From Amycolatopsis dendrobii (GTDB lineage Bacteria; Actinomycetota; Actinomycetes; Mycobacteriales; Pseudonocardiaceae), in NCBI RefSeq assembly GCF_014145675.1, contig NZ_JACGZW010000002.1, forward strand, positions 124,001-188,000: a DNA stretch of 64,000 nt, given 5' to 3'. Below the pieces are notes generated by a model, which was not told the origin of the DNA, made no database searches, and worked only from the letters and a program-made list of their open reading frames with translations. How positions within the stretch are numbered: position 1 is the first letter of the stretch; each line of letters begins with the position of its first letter. The translations under genes and the position numbers were made by a program. Positions 34,854 through 42,039 of the stretch are shown in pieces.

Positions 34854-36205
34854 CGGACTCCCTCGATTCCACCCCAGCCATCCCGACCGAAGACGCGACC
34901 GAACCTGCGGTCCAGGCCGTCGCCGCGGCGGAATCGGCGGAAATCGTTGCCTCGACGGAGGAATCCGCCGAGTCCGGCGATTTCCGCTCGGTCGACGAGC
35001 AGATCGCGCTGACCCTCGACGCCGCCGTGCGCCCGCGTCCGGTTCGCGTCGCGATTTCCGAGGCGCAGGGCCTGCTCTGTGCGGAGGAAGTCGTCGCCGA
35101 GCACGCGCTGCCCGGGTTCGACCAGGCGGCGGTGGACGGTTACGCGGTCCGGAGCGTCGACGTGCAGACCGCTGGACAAGAACCGGTCCAGTTGCCGGTC
35201 GTCGGCGAGATCCCGGCTGGCTCGCGGCAGCCGCGACGGCTCCAGCCGGGCCAGGCGGTTCGGGTCGATACCGGCGCGCCGCTTCCCACGCTCGCGGACG
35301 CCGTCGTCCCGACCGCTTACACCGATGGGCACCAGGCCAAGGTGACCATCACTCGGTCCGTGCCATCGGCCGGCTACGTGCGGCGGGCCGGTGAGGACGT
35401 GCAGATCGGCGACGTCGCGGTGCGCAAGGGCGACACCATCGGCTCCGCGCAGGTCGGGCTGCTGGCCGCGGTCGGCCGCGCGAAAGTGCTGGTCTACCCG
35501 CGGCCGCGGGTGTCGATCGTGTCGGTCGGCGACGAACTCGTGGACATCGACCGCACGCCGTCGGTCGGCCAGGTCTACGACGTCAACTCGTACGCGCTGG
35601 CCGCCGCCGCGCGCGACGCCGGTGCCGAGGTGAGCCGGGTCGGCATCGTGCCGGGCGACCCGAAGCGGCTGCGCGAGGTCGTCGAAGGACGGCTGCTGAT
35701 GTCCGAGATCGTGGTCGTCGCGGGCGGGGCAGGCGGGTCTTCCGGCGACGAGGTGCACGCCGCGCTGTCCGACCTCGGGCACATCGACCTGACGCGGGTC
35801 GCGATGCATCCCGGCTCGGTGCAGGGCTTCGGCAGGCTCGGCCCGGACTCGGTGCCGACGTTCCTCATCCCGGGCAACCCGATGAGCGCGCTCGTGGTGT
35901 TCGAGGTGCTGGTGCGGCCGCTGATCCGCACCGCGCGCGGCACGCGCAACCCGCACCGCCGGGTGGTCGGGGCGCGGCTGCTGTCGTCGATCACCTCGAC
36001 GAAGGGCCGTCGCGGCTACCTGCGCGGCCAGTTGCTGCGCGACGAGGCGAACGGCGAGTACCTGGTACAGCCGCTCGGGACGTCGGGCGCGCACCTGCTC
36101 GCGTCGCTGGCCGAGGCCAACTGCCTCATCACCGTCGAGGAGGATCTCACCGAGGTAGCCGCGGGCGACCAGGTCAAGGTCACCTTCCTCGCCCAGCGCG
36201 CCTGA
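34850..36205 (+). CDS. Gephyrin-like protein (MoeA family, Glp/MoeA1)
   Basis: 451 residues. A ~50-residue acidic N-terminal extension precedes the four-domain MoeA fold: EAQGLLCAEEVVAEHALPGFDQAAVDGYAV, VDTGAPLPTLADAVVP, SVGDELVDIDR, and LIPGNPMSALVVFEVLV. The usual metal-insertion loop (GGVSxGxxD) is here GGAGGSSGDEV, so catalysis may be reduced. The position equals Rv0994 and the gene lies in galU-glp-rimJ-glpR order. In Corynebacterium the homologue is the gephyrin-like division protein Glp, which binds FtsZ and the membrane receptor GlpR; that role is a good alternative to molybdenum insertion. Confidence 0.83.
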   Translation: MTDSLDSTPAIPTEDATEPAVQAVAAAESAEIVASTEESAESGDFRSVDEQIALTLDAAVRPRPVRVAISEAQGLLCAEEVVAEHALPGFDQAAVDGYAVRSVDVQTAGQEPVQLPVVGEIPAGSRQPRRLQPGQAVRVDTGAPLPTLADAVVPTAYTDGHQAKVTITRSVPSAGYVRRAGEDVQIGDVAVRKGDTIGSAQVGLLAAVGRAKVLVYPRPRVSIVSVGDELVDIDRTPSVGQVYDVNSYALAAAARDAGAEVSRVGIVPGDPKRLREVVEGRLLMSEIVVVAGGAGGSSGDEVHAALSDLGHIDLTRVAMHPGSVQGFGRLGPDSVPTFLIPGNPMSALVVFEVLVRPLIRTARGTRNPHRRVVGARLLSSITSTKGRRGYLRGQLLRDEANGEYLVQPLGTSGAHLLASLAEANCLITVEEDLTEVAAGDQVKVTFLAQRA

Positions 36206-36208
36206 TCC

Positions 36209-36868
36209 GTGGCCGCACTCGCCGACTCGGTCGAAAACCGGCACCCCGGCTGGCCCGCCACGCTCGGCCCCCTGCGGATCCCGGCAGGCATGCTCGCCGT
36301 GCGCCCGGTGCGGCTGCGCGACGCCGGCGAGTGGAGCCGCGTCCGGCTGCGCGACCGTGAGCACCTCGAGGAGTGGGAGCCGACCGGGATCGGGCCGTGG
36401 GCCGACCGCAACGCGTTCTGGTCGTGGCCGTCGCAGTGGGCGGCCCTGCGCGGGCTCGCGCGGCGAGGGCAGTGCCTGCCGTTCACGATCACGGTTGACG
36501 GAAAGTTCGCGGGGCAGATCACTGTCGGTAATGTGATCCGCGCCGCACTCCGGTCGGCCTGGATCGGGTACTGGGTGTCGTCCGAGCTCGTACGGGGAGG
36601 CGTGGCCACCGCGGCCGTCGCGCTCGTGACAGATCACGCTTTCGATGCCGCCGGGCTGCACCGGCTGGAAGCGACCGTGCGGCCGGAGAACAACGCGAGC
36701 ATCCGCGTGCTCACGAAGGCCGGATATCGGCAGGAAGGGCTGTTCGAGCGGTACCTCGACGTCGCCGGGGCCTGGCGTGACCACCTGTGCTTCGCCGTGA
36801 CGAAAGAGGAGACCGGCGACGGACTGGTGTCCCGGCTGGTGGCATCCGGCCGCGCCGACCTGGCCTAA
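36209..36868 (+). CDS. rimJ: GNAT acetyltransferase, RimJ type
   Basis: 219 residues, GTG start 3 bp after the upstream stop. GNAT fold: VRPVRLRDAGEWSRVRLRDREHLEEWEP, SAWIGYWVSSELVRGGVATAAVAL with the acetyl-CoA-binding RGGVAT loop, and LEATVRPENNASIRVLTKAGYRQEG. RimJ-like enzymes acetylate protein N-termini, originally ribosomal protein S5. Position equals Rv0995. Confidence 0.85.
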   Translation: MAALADSVENRHPGWPATLGPLRIPAGMLAVRPVRLRDAGEWSRVRLRDREHLEEWEPTGIGPWADRNAFWSWPSQWAALRGLARRGQCLPFTITVDGKFAGQITVGNVIRAALRSAWIGYWVSSELVRGGVATAAVALVTDHAFDAAGLHRLEATVRPENNASIRVLTKAGYRQEGLFERYLDVAGAWRDHLCFAVTKEETGDGLVSRLVASGRADLA

Positions 36869-36918
36869 CGGTGACTACGCGTTCTAAACCGATCACGCGT
36901 TACCACATCCTGTGAGAT

Positions 36919-39741
36919 TCACCTAATGCGGTGATGCATTTTCGTGATCGAACCCGGCGAGTCTGCGCCTCCTGTGTGACTGTTGTGGCTAGCGTGACTA
37001 CAGCAGAGGATCGGGGGAGGTGACGGGAGATGCCCAGTTCGGTGATCATCGTCGCGCTCGCCGCGGCATGGCTCGTCGTTCTCGTGCCCATGGTGGCTCG
37101 CAAACGCCAGCAAGTCGCGCGGACGCCAACCTCCGCGCTGGCCGCCCGGGTAGTGCGAAGGGGCAGTGCTCGCAACGAGGGACAGGAGGACGACGCCGTG
37201 TCCGACAACGCGAATCCTTCGGTGGAGGATGATCTCGCCGAACTCGAGGCGGAACTCGACGCTGACCTGGACGAGGAGCCCGAACCCGAGCCGGAGCCGC
37301 TCCCGCAGCCCGCTCGCGCCGAACGGGCCGCCGCGCCGCGTCGCGAACGCCGCAGCTACCGGCCCGGCCGAGGCGGCTTCGACCCGGAAGCGGCGGAAAT
37401 CGCGGCCAAGGCCAAGTACGCGTTCCGTCAGCGAGTGGTCGTCATCCTGCTGATCGCCGCCGTCGTCACGGCCGCGATCGCCGGATTCGCGCTCTCGCTC
37501 GCCTGGTGGGCACACGCCGCGGTCGACATCGCCCTCGTCGGCTACCTCGTGTACCTCCGCCGTCAGGTCCGCATCGAGAACGAGATCCGGCAGCGCCGGA
37601 TGGCCCGCTATTCGACGACGGCTCCTGCTCCTGCTTACGAGGCGTACGACTCTTTCGAGGAGGAAGAGGAAGACGTCGAGGTCGTCGCACCCGAGGTGCC
37701 GCGCGACATCGTGGAGCGCAAACCGTCCCCGATGTCCCGCATCCGCCGGCAAGCGGTCGTCGTCGATCTGGACGACGAGGACCCCGCTTTCGAGGAACTC
37801 GCCGAGCCCACCGCGGGCCCGTACCGCCGGGCAGTCGGAGAGTGACCCCCCGCTGTTCGGTGCCTGGAGGGCGCTGCTAAGCTTTCCAAGCACTGAACAA
37901 CAGGGGCTCACGCTCCTAGGGGCTGTAGCGCAGTTGGTAGCGCGTCTCGTTCGCATCGAGAAGGTCAGGGGTTCGATTCCCCTCAGCTCCACCCTAGAGG
38001 GCTTACTAGAACATTGGACCAAGTCCATGCCCGCTAGTAAGACTTCAAGATCATTTATAACGCGAGGGGTGTCTCCAAGTTTGGAGACACCCCTCGCGTT
38101 ATGTGTGTGCGGCACGTCCGTGGTTTCAGGATCAGACTTGTCACTCGTCGCGTGCTGGTAGCGCTTCTCGACTGAGTGCAGCGTGGCGAACGGTTCTTGC
38201 CAGTCGTAGTCGGTGATGTCTTCATCCTCGATGAAGATGTGCTCGAAGAGCGCCTGGTTGAGCAGCCGTCGTTGTTGGTCGTCGCAGCGCCGGTACAGCT
38301 CCTGTGGATCGTCGAGCAGCGTGAGGCACAGTTCGACTAGCCGGGCAGCTTCCGAGACTTCTTCCGTGGTCTCGGCCAGTCGTTCGGTGACACGCTGGCG
38401 CTGCCGTCCGATGTCGCGGAGCCTCTCTTTGATCTTCTCCCGCGGGATTTCGTCATCGCCGGAGGCGAGGTCGATCAGTTTTCCTTCCTTCGTGTCGAGG
38501 TCGCGGAGCTGCGTTGTGAGCTGCTGATGCAGCAGCTGTGTGGCGGCCTGCTCGTCCTGGAGGGTGGCGGCGACATGAGCGCGGACGTCTGCGATGAAGC
38601 TGGGGCTGAACTGGATGGTCGCGTAGTGCCTCTCAACCGCGTCTTCGATGTGGAGGACGTTGATGTGCGGCGAGTTGCAGGTGCCACTCTGCTTGTTCCG
38701 GCAGAAGAAGTAGGTGTACTCGTACCCGCGCGAGTTGACGGTGTGCTGGATGATCATGCGCGACGTGGTGCCGTTCTTCTGGCAGCGGCCGCAGAACAGC
38801 GTCCCTTTGAGGTAGTGGTGATGCACGCGTCGGCGCTCCTTTGCGGCGGTTCGTGAACTGGCGATGGTTTGGACCTGCTCGAAGAGAACGGGGTCTACGA
38901 GGGATTCGTGGCGACCACGGATCTCCTCGCCGTCGTGTGTCACGAAACCGAGGTAGTACCGGTCGCGCAGCATCAGCGACAGCTTGTTGATTGAGACTCG
39001 CTTGGCTGGCCGACGAGGGGACGGGCGAGTCCGGAGCCCGCGGTCGTAGAGTTCGTCGTCGAGGTCGGCGAGGGTGTAGTCACCTGTCGCGTACAGCTCG
39101 AAAGCCAGCTTGATCAGGGGTGCGCGCTCCGGATCGACGGCAATGGTGCGAATCTCGCCGCCGTCGGGCTTCGGTTCACGGACGTTGAGGTACCCGAGCC
39201 GGGCGACCCCGACGGTGCCGCCGTTGCGGACCTTCTGACCCATTTTGTAGCTGATGTCCGCGCCGCTGGCTTCGGACTGGTACTGGTCGACGGCGTGCAG
39301 GATGGTCTCCACCATGGCGCTCTCAGGGCTTTCGCCCATGTCGAGGATGGTGGAGACGACCCGTGTGCCGACCTTCTTGAGGTCGCGCTTCGTGATGCCA
39401 GCGTCAACGCTGTTTCGGAACACCCTGTTGAAGTGATAGACGATGACGTAGTCGATGTCCTTCTGGGACTTGACCCAGGCGATCATCTCTTGGAAGGTCG
39501 GGCGTTTGTCGATGCTGGTGGCTGTCCGGCCCGGCTCAACGAACTCCCGCACAATGTCCGCGCCGAGCTGCTCGGCTTTTTGCTGCCCTGCAAGGCGTTG
39601 AGCAGGGATCGATATGCCTTCAGGGTTGTAGTCAGTATTGACCTGGCCTGGCGTGGACACGCGTAGGTAGAGCACCGCTCGTTTGCGGTGTACATCCACA
39701 GCAAGCTTCGCCACGTGGCGATTGAGGGCTTGTTCGGTCAT
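36919..39741 (-). CDS. Large serine recombinase (reading frame runs on through tRNA-Ala)
   Basis: The frame is open for 940 codons from an ATG with GAGGAGG before it, but only residues ~1-546 (39741 to about 38103) are recombinase. Resolvase domain with catalytic Ser29 in AVLYLRVST, DYVIVYHFNRVFRN; recombinase domain GYLNVREP, LMLRDRYYLGFVTHDGEEI; zinc ribbon CGRCQ with a later CRNK/CNSP; long coiled coil (~400-480). Large serine integrases catalyse one-directional phage/ICE insertion. Beyond 38103 the frame crosses the palindrome, the antisense of tRNA-Ala, and the whole of the glpR-like gene without a stop, giving the familiar antisense-tRNA peptide RGIEPLTFS; this tail is very unlikely to be functional protein. 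Confidence 0.75.
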   Translation of the reverse strand: MTEQALNRHVAKLAVDVHRKRAVLYLRVSTPGQVNTDYNPEGISIPAQRLAGQQKAEQLGADIVREFVEPGRTATSIDKRPTFQEMIAWVKSQKDIDYVIVYHFNRVFRNSVDAGITKRDLKKVGTRVVSTILDMGESPESAMVETILHAVDQYQSEASGADISYKMGQKVRNGGTVGVARLGYLNVREPKPDGGEIRTIAVDPERAPLIKLAFELYATGDYTLADLDDELYDRGLRTRPSPRRPAKRVSINKLSLMLRDRYYLGFVTHDGEEIRGRHESLVDPVLFEQVQTIASSRTAAKERRRVHHHYLKGTLFCGRCQKNGTTSRMIIQHTVNSRGYEYTYFFCRNKQSGTCNSPHINVLHIEDAVERHYATIQFSPSFIADVRAHVAATLQDEQAATQLLHQQLTTQLRDLDTKEGKLIDLASGDDEIPREKIKERLRDIGRQRQRVTERLAETTEEVSEAARLVELCLTLLDDPQELYRRCDDQQRRLLNQALFEHIFIEDEDITDYDWQEPFATLHSVEKRYQHATSDKSDPETTDVPHTHNARGVSKLGDTPRVINDLEVLLAGMDLVQCSSKPSRVELRGIEPLTFSMRTRRATNCATAPRSVSPCCSVLGKLSSALQAPNSGGSLSDCPAVRARGGLGEFLESGVLVVQIDDDRLPADAGHRGRFALHDVARHLGCDDLDVFLFLLERVVRLVSRSRSRRRIAGHPALPDLVLDADLTAEVHEVADEGDVDRGVCPPGERERESGDRGRDDGGDQQDDDHSLTERVLGLGRDFRRFRVEAASAGPVAAAFATRRGGPFGASGLRERLRLGFGLLVQVSVEFRLEFGEIILHRRIRVVGHGVVLLSLVASTAPSHYPGGQRGGWRPRDLLAFASHHGHENDEPCRGERDDDHRTGHLPSPPPILCCSHASHNSHTGGADSPGSITKMHHRIR
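37030..37845 (+). CDS. Divisome membrane protein, GlpR/SepX-like
   Basis: 271 residues. An N-terminal membrane segment (~4-22: VIIVALAAAWLVVLVPMVA) precedes a long acidic, disordered linker with repeated Glu-Pro; two further hydrophobic segments lie at ~136-156 and ~160-176 (VVVILLIAAVVTAAIAGF, AAVDIALVGYLVYLRRQVR), followed by a charged tail. This topology and the place after glp-rimJ match Rv0996, Corynebacterium GlpR (receptor of Glp) and Streptomyces SepX. It is expected at the septum. GGGGAGG lies upstream of the ATG. Confidence 0.75.
   Translation: MPSSVIIVALAAAWLVVLVPMVARKRQQVARTPTSALAARVVRRGSARNEGQEDDAVSDNANPSVEDDLAELEAELDADLDEEPEPEPEPLPQPARAERAAAPRRERRSYRPGRGGFDPEAAEIAAKAKYAFRQRVVVILLIAAVVTAAIAGFALSLAWWAHAAVDIALVGYLVYLRRQVRIENEIRQRRMARYSTTAPAPAYEAYDSFEEEEEDVEVVAPEVPRDIVERKPSPMSRIRRQAVVVDLDDEDPAFEELAEPTAGPYRRAVGE
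37919..37991 (+). tRNA. tRNA-Ala (anticodon CGC)
   Basis: 73 nt: acceptor GGGGCTG/CAGCTCC (one G-T pair), anticodon arm TCTCG-TTCGCAT-CGAGA with anticodon CGC, T arm AGGGG-TTCGATT-CCCCT, discriminator A; CCA not encoded. The recombinase-bearing element begins directly after it. Confidence 0.95.
38057..38102. terminator. Perfect 22-bp inverted repeat after the serine recombinase
   Basis: Arms 38057-38078 and 38081-38102 are exact complements with only GT between; half of each arm is GC-rich (GCGAGGGGTGTCTCC). It lies at the end of the part of the recombinase frame that shows homology (residue ~546) and 66 bp beyond tRNA-Ala, so it probably stops transcription from both. As a dimeric palindrome it might alternatively be a recombination or protein-binding site. 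Confidence 0.6.
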
Positions 39742-39890
39742 TTTGCCTCCTCTCTCGTTGGCGCAGATAATTTATGTGTGTCGTCTACGTGAGGGCTGAC
39801 TTCCCTGGACTACGAGTACATATTTTCAAGGGCGGCGGCGTGATCTTGGGTATCTCCTGGAGATTCTGGCAATCTTCTTGCTGTCTGTTG

Positions 39891-41309
39891 TTACATGGAT
39901 ATGTCTTTGACGGCAATGTTGACGGCAACGCAGCCTAATTTCCATGTGCGCGCATGTGTTAGCACGACATTGCTTATAGAGGTCAAGCGCTGCTCCACGG
40001 TAGTTCCGAAAGCTCTGAAGAGCCTTGTGTCCCCAGTTCGAATCTGGGAGGAGCCACCAAAGAAAGCATCCAACCCTTCGGGGGTGGATGCTTTCTTTTG
40101 TAGAGACTTCGAGTTCGTGCCAAGGTTCGATTTTGAGCCTTGACGGCAATTTTGACGGCAATTCTCTCTGTTGGCGGTTTCCGCGAATAGTCGTCCTTCG
40201 ACCTTCCTGAGGGCAGCACGCTTGTTGTCTAGGCCAACGTGCTCGTAGATACCCGTGGTGCGGATGTCGCCATGCCCAAGGATCGCCTGAGTGTCACGAG
40301 CGTGAACCTTCAGATCCTTCTGTGCAGTAGCGTTGCTGTGTCGCAGCCCGTGGATAGTGATCCGCCGCAGGCCCTGTTGAGTGCAGATACGGAAGAACGA
40401 TCGGGCAAGGTTATGAGACTCCAGTGGGCGGCCGGTTCGGGTGGTGAACACCAACTCGTCCTCATCGTTGGTGCCCTGCCATGCCTCTCCGGCTTCGGCC
40501 CTGGCAGCTGCTTGAGCGTCGCGCTGACGTAGGAGCGCCTCGCGCGCGGTCGCGAGCAGTGGTTCGTCTCGTTCGCTGGTTTCGGTCTTGAGCTCGACTT
40601 GCCGCAGCTCGCCATCGATGCGTTGGACTTGCTGTCGGATGCGGAGTACGCCGTGGTCAAAATCGACGTCGCGCCACCGGAGGCCGACTGCCTCACCGCG
40701 GCGCAACCCGTAGAGCGCGAGCAGTACGAAGACCGGATAGAGCGGATCGGTGCGGGCGGCATCGAGGAAACGTGATGTCTCCTCTGGTGTCCAGTGGCTG
40801 GCTTCGGTTGCTCGATAGCGCGGTAGTTCGACGAGGCGAGCGACGTTTCGCATGATCAGCTCCTGCCGCATGGCGTAGGTCAGGGCCGCGCTCAGAACCT
40901 TGCGTGTCTGGTGGATCGTTGCGACTGACTTACCCTCGGCGATGAGGTCGTCAAGAAAATTCTGTACGATCCGTACCGATAGGGCATCCAGTCGGAGATG
41001 GCCAAGCCGAGGTTTGATGTAGAGGCGCACGATCGACTCGTGGCGCTTTCGAGTAAGCGGTCGGCGCTTCTCTCGCTCGAGCCAGAAGTCTAGATAGTCG
41101 GCAATCTTCCACATCTCCTCGGCTGGGAGTATTCCCTGCCGCGCTTCTTCAATCGTGCGTGTCAGCTTCTTATGGACTTCTTGCCTGGTCTTGCCGTATA
41201 GACGAATGCGCTTTCGCGTACCGCTCGAGGTTGGCAACATGACGGCACCCTCGTAACGTCCATCTGCTCGGCGGTAGAGGGTTCCTTCGCCGTTTGCCTT
41301 GCGACTCAT
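39891..41309 (-). CDS. int: Tyrosine integrase (phage/ICE type)
   Basis: 472 codons; homology ends near residue 380. Order: AP2-like arm-binding N-terminus (GEGTLYRRADGRYEGAVMLP), SAM-like core-binding domain (~68-155), catalytic domain with R203 (LYGLRRGEAVGLRW), H320-xx-R323 (IHGLRHSNAT), H346 (ILGHGDIRTTGIYEHV) and nucleophile Y355. It integrates DNA at an att site by strand exchange. The last ~90 codons are translated from the attP-like region (arm repeats, terminator hairpin, tRNA 3' half), so the physiological C-terminus overlaps the att site. It starts within the ATGA overlap with the excisionase gene. Confidence 0.9.
   Translation of the reverse strand: MSRKANGEGTLYRRADGRYEGAVMLPTSSGTRKRIRLYGKTRQEVHKKLTRTIEEARQGILPAEEMWKIADYLDFWLEREKRRPLTRKRHESIVRLYIKPRLGHLRLDALSVRIVQNFLDDLIAEGKSVATIHQTRKVLSAALTYAMRQELIMRNVARLVELPRYRATEASHWTPEETSRFLDAARTDPLYPVFVLLALYGLRRGEAVGLRWRDVDFDHGVLRIRQQVQRIDGELRQVELKTETSERDEPLLATAREALLRQRDAQAAARAEAGEAWQGTNDEDELVFTTRTGRPLESHNLARSFFRICTQQGLRRITIHGLRHSNATAQKDLKVHARDTQAILGHGDIRTTGIYEHVGLDNKRAALRKVEGRLFAETANRENCRQNCRQGSKSNLGTNSKSLQKKASTPEGLDAFFGGSSQIRTGDTRLFRAFGTTVEQRLTSISNVVLTHARTWKLGCVAVNIAVKDISM
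39907..39928. repeat. Arm-type repeat pair, left of att core
   Basis: TTGACGGCAA occurs at 39907-39916 and 39919-39928, period 12. The same pair, same orientation and spacing, recurs right of the tRNA-like core at 40140-40161, so these look like integrase arm-binding sites. Confidence 0.65.
40010..40059 (+). other. tRNA 3'-half: putative att core
   Basis: Contains a T arm CCCAG-TTCGAAT-CTGGG (40032-40048), acceptor 3' strand AGGAGCC (40049-40055), discriminator A and an encoded CCA (40057-40059). The 17 nt at 40010-40026 fit an anticodon arm whose loop CTGAAGA would give GAA (Phe), but its 5' stem is mismatched, and no D arm or 5' acceptor strand precedes it. It is therefore a half tRNA, as found in att cores of tyrosine-integrase elements. 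The identity as tRNA-Phe is weak. Confidence 0.7.
40059..40099 (+). terminator. Terminator hairpin after the tRNA fragment
   Basis: 14-bp stem (40059-40072 with 40085-40098), inner CCC/GGG pairs and a TTCG tetraloop, followed by a T run. A tRNA 3' end with its own terminator has evidently been carried along as one block. Confidence 0.8.
40140..40161. repeat. Arm-type repeat pair, right of att core
   Basis: TTGACGGCAA at 40140-40149 and 40152-40161, period 12, identical to the pair at 39907-39928. In the integrase frame it is read as the tandem NCRQNCRQ. Confidence 0.65.
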
Positions 41310-41533
41310 CGCGAGAATTCCTCTTCGCGGAGCGACTCGATGAGTGCAGTAAGGTCAGGCTCCGCGATAAGTCGTCGACGTCCGATGCGTATCGTCTTCA
41401 ACTTTCGACGATTGATAAGGGTATAGACTTGCCACCGGCTTACTCGGAGGCGCTCGCTCGTTTCGTTCACTGTAAACAGTCGTGGTGGTTTGGCGTCTCG
41501 ATTTGGTGAACCTTCAGGATTCGTATCCTTCAT
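41306..41533 (-). CDS. xis: Excisionase/HTH_17-family DNA-binding protein
   Basis: 75 residues from the ATG at 41533 (GGAAGGAGG upstream). Single winged-HTH: RLFTVNETSERLRVSRWQVYTLINRRKLKTIRIGRRRLI, the MerR/Xis-like excisionase fold. Its stop overlaps the int start, the usual xis-int layout in actinobacterial ICEs, where it bends att DNA to favour excision. Its first codons overlap the end of the XRE repressor gene by 20 bases. Confidence 0.85.
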   Translation of the reverse strand: MKDTNPEGSPNRDAKPPRLFTVNETSERLRVSRWQVYTLINRRKLKTIRIGRRRLIAEPDLTALIESLREEEFSR

Positions 41534-41900
41534 TGGCACCTCCTTCCTGTAGGTGAGTTTTGTAGTGTGAATCGACCTGGTTGCAGTAGTCAGCGATCTC
41601 GATGCGCGCCTGCGTAGGTAGATGTCCATACTTCGCATGGATATACGGCGTGATGCTCGGAAGGTCTTGCGGCGTAACATATCCGACAACGGCGAACAAG
41701 TCGGCGAGCGGCACGTTAAGGGCGGTTGACAGCTGCTTCAGGGTGTCCGGGCTAGGTGCATGGATGGCACCTTGCTCGAGCCGGGAGACGGTTCCACTGT
41801 CGATGCCAGCCGAAGCCGCGAGGCCACGAACGCTCTGCTTGCGCTGAGCGCGTAGGTCTTTGAGATATGCGCCAAATTGGCGCGCGGATTCGTCCGTCAT
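41514..41900 (-). CDS. XRE-family transcriptional regulator
   Basis: 128 residues from the ATG at 41900; an upstream in-frame start at 42077 would add a sequence without protein character. HTH_3: FGAYLKDLRAQRKQSVRGLAASAGIDSGTVSRLEQG, SPDTLKQLSTALNVPLADLF. The C-terminal ~60 residues (DLPSITPYIHAKYGHLP) are common in regulators encoded beside xis-int in mobile elements. It likely represses excision or transfer genes and heads the repressor-xis-int operon. Confidence 0.85.
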   Translation of the reverse strand: MTDESARQFGAYLKDLRAQRKQSVRGLAASAGIDSGTVSRLEQGAIHAPSPDTLKQLSTALNVPLADLFAVVGYVTPQDLPSITPYIHAKYGHLPTQARIEIADYCNQVDSHYKTHLQEGGANEGYES

Positions 41901-42039
41901 GCGTACAAAAATTTCCCTTATTTGTTTCCCTATTTTACCTCCGTTTGCGCAGGAAAGCACCCATTGTTGACAATTACGCAACAGGATCCCGAATTGCGGG
42001 ATTCCGCGATGTCTTGACGCTGCAGGTCGGCAGCGGTGG

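Noticed and set aside
34796..36784. A 662-codon minus-strand frame antisense to glp/moeA and rimJ
   Set aside because: Both plus-strand genes have clear family motifs; the antisense translation has none.
40010..40059. A complete tRNA gene next to the tyrosine integrase
   Set aside because: Only the 3' half folds properly; the 5' acceptor strand and D arm are missing, so it is annotated as an att core instead.
37992..40059. tRNA-Ala at 37919 as the parental tRNA of the 40.0 kb tRNA fragment
   Set aside because: Their T arms and acceptor ends differ (CAGCTCCA against AGGAGCCA), so they come from different tRNAs.
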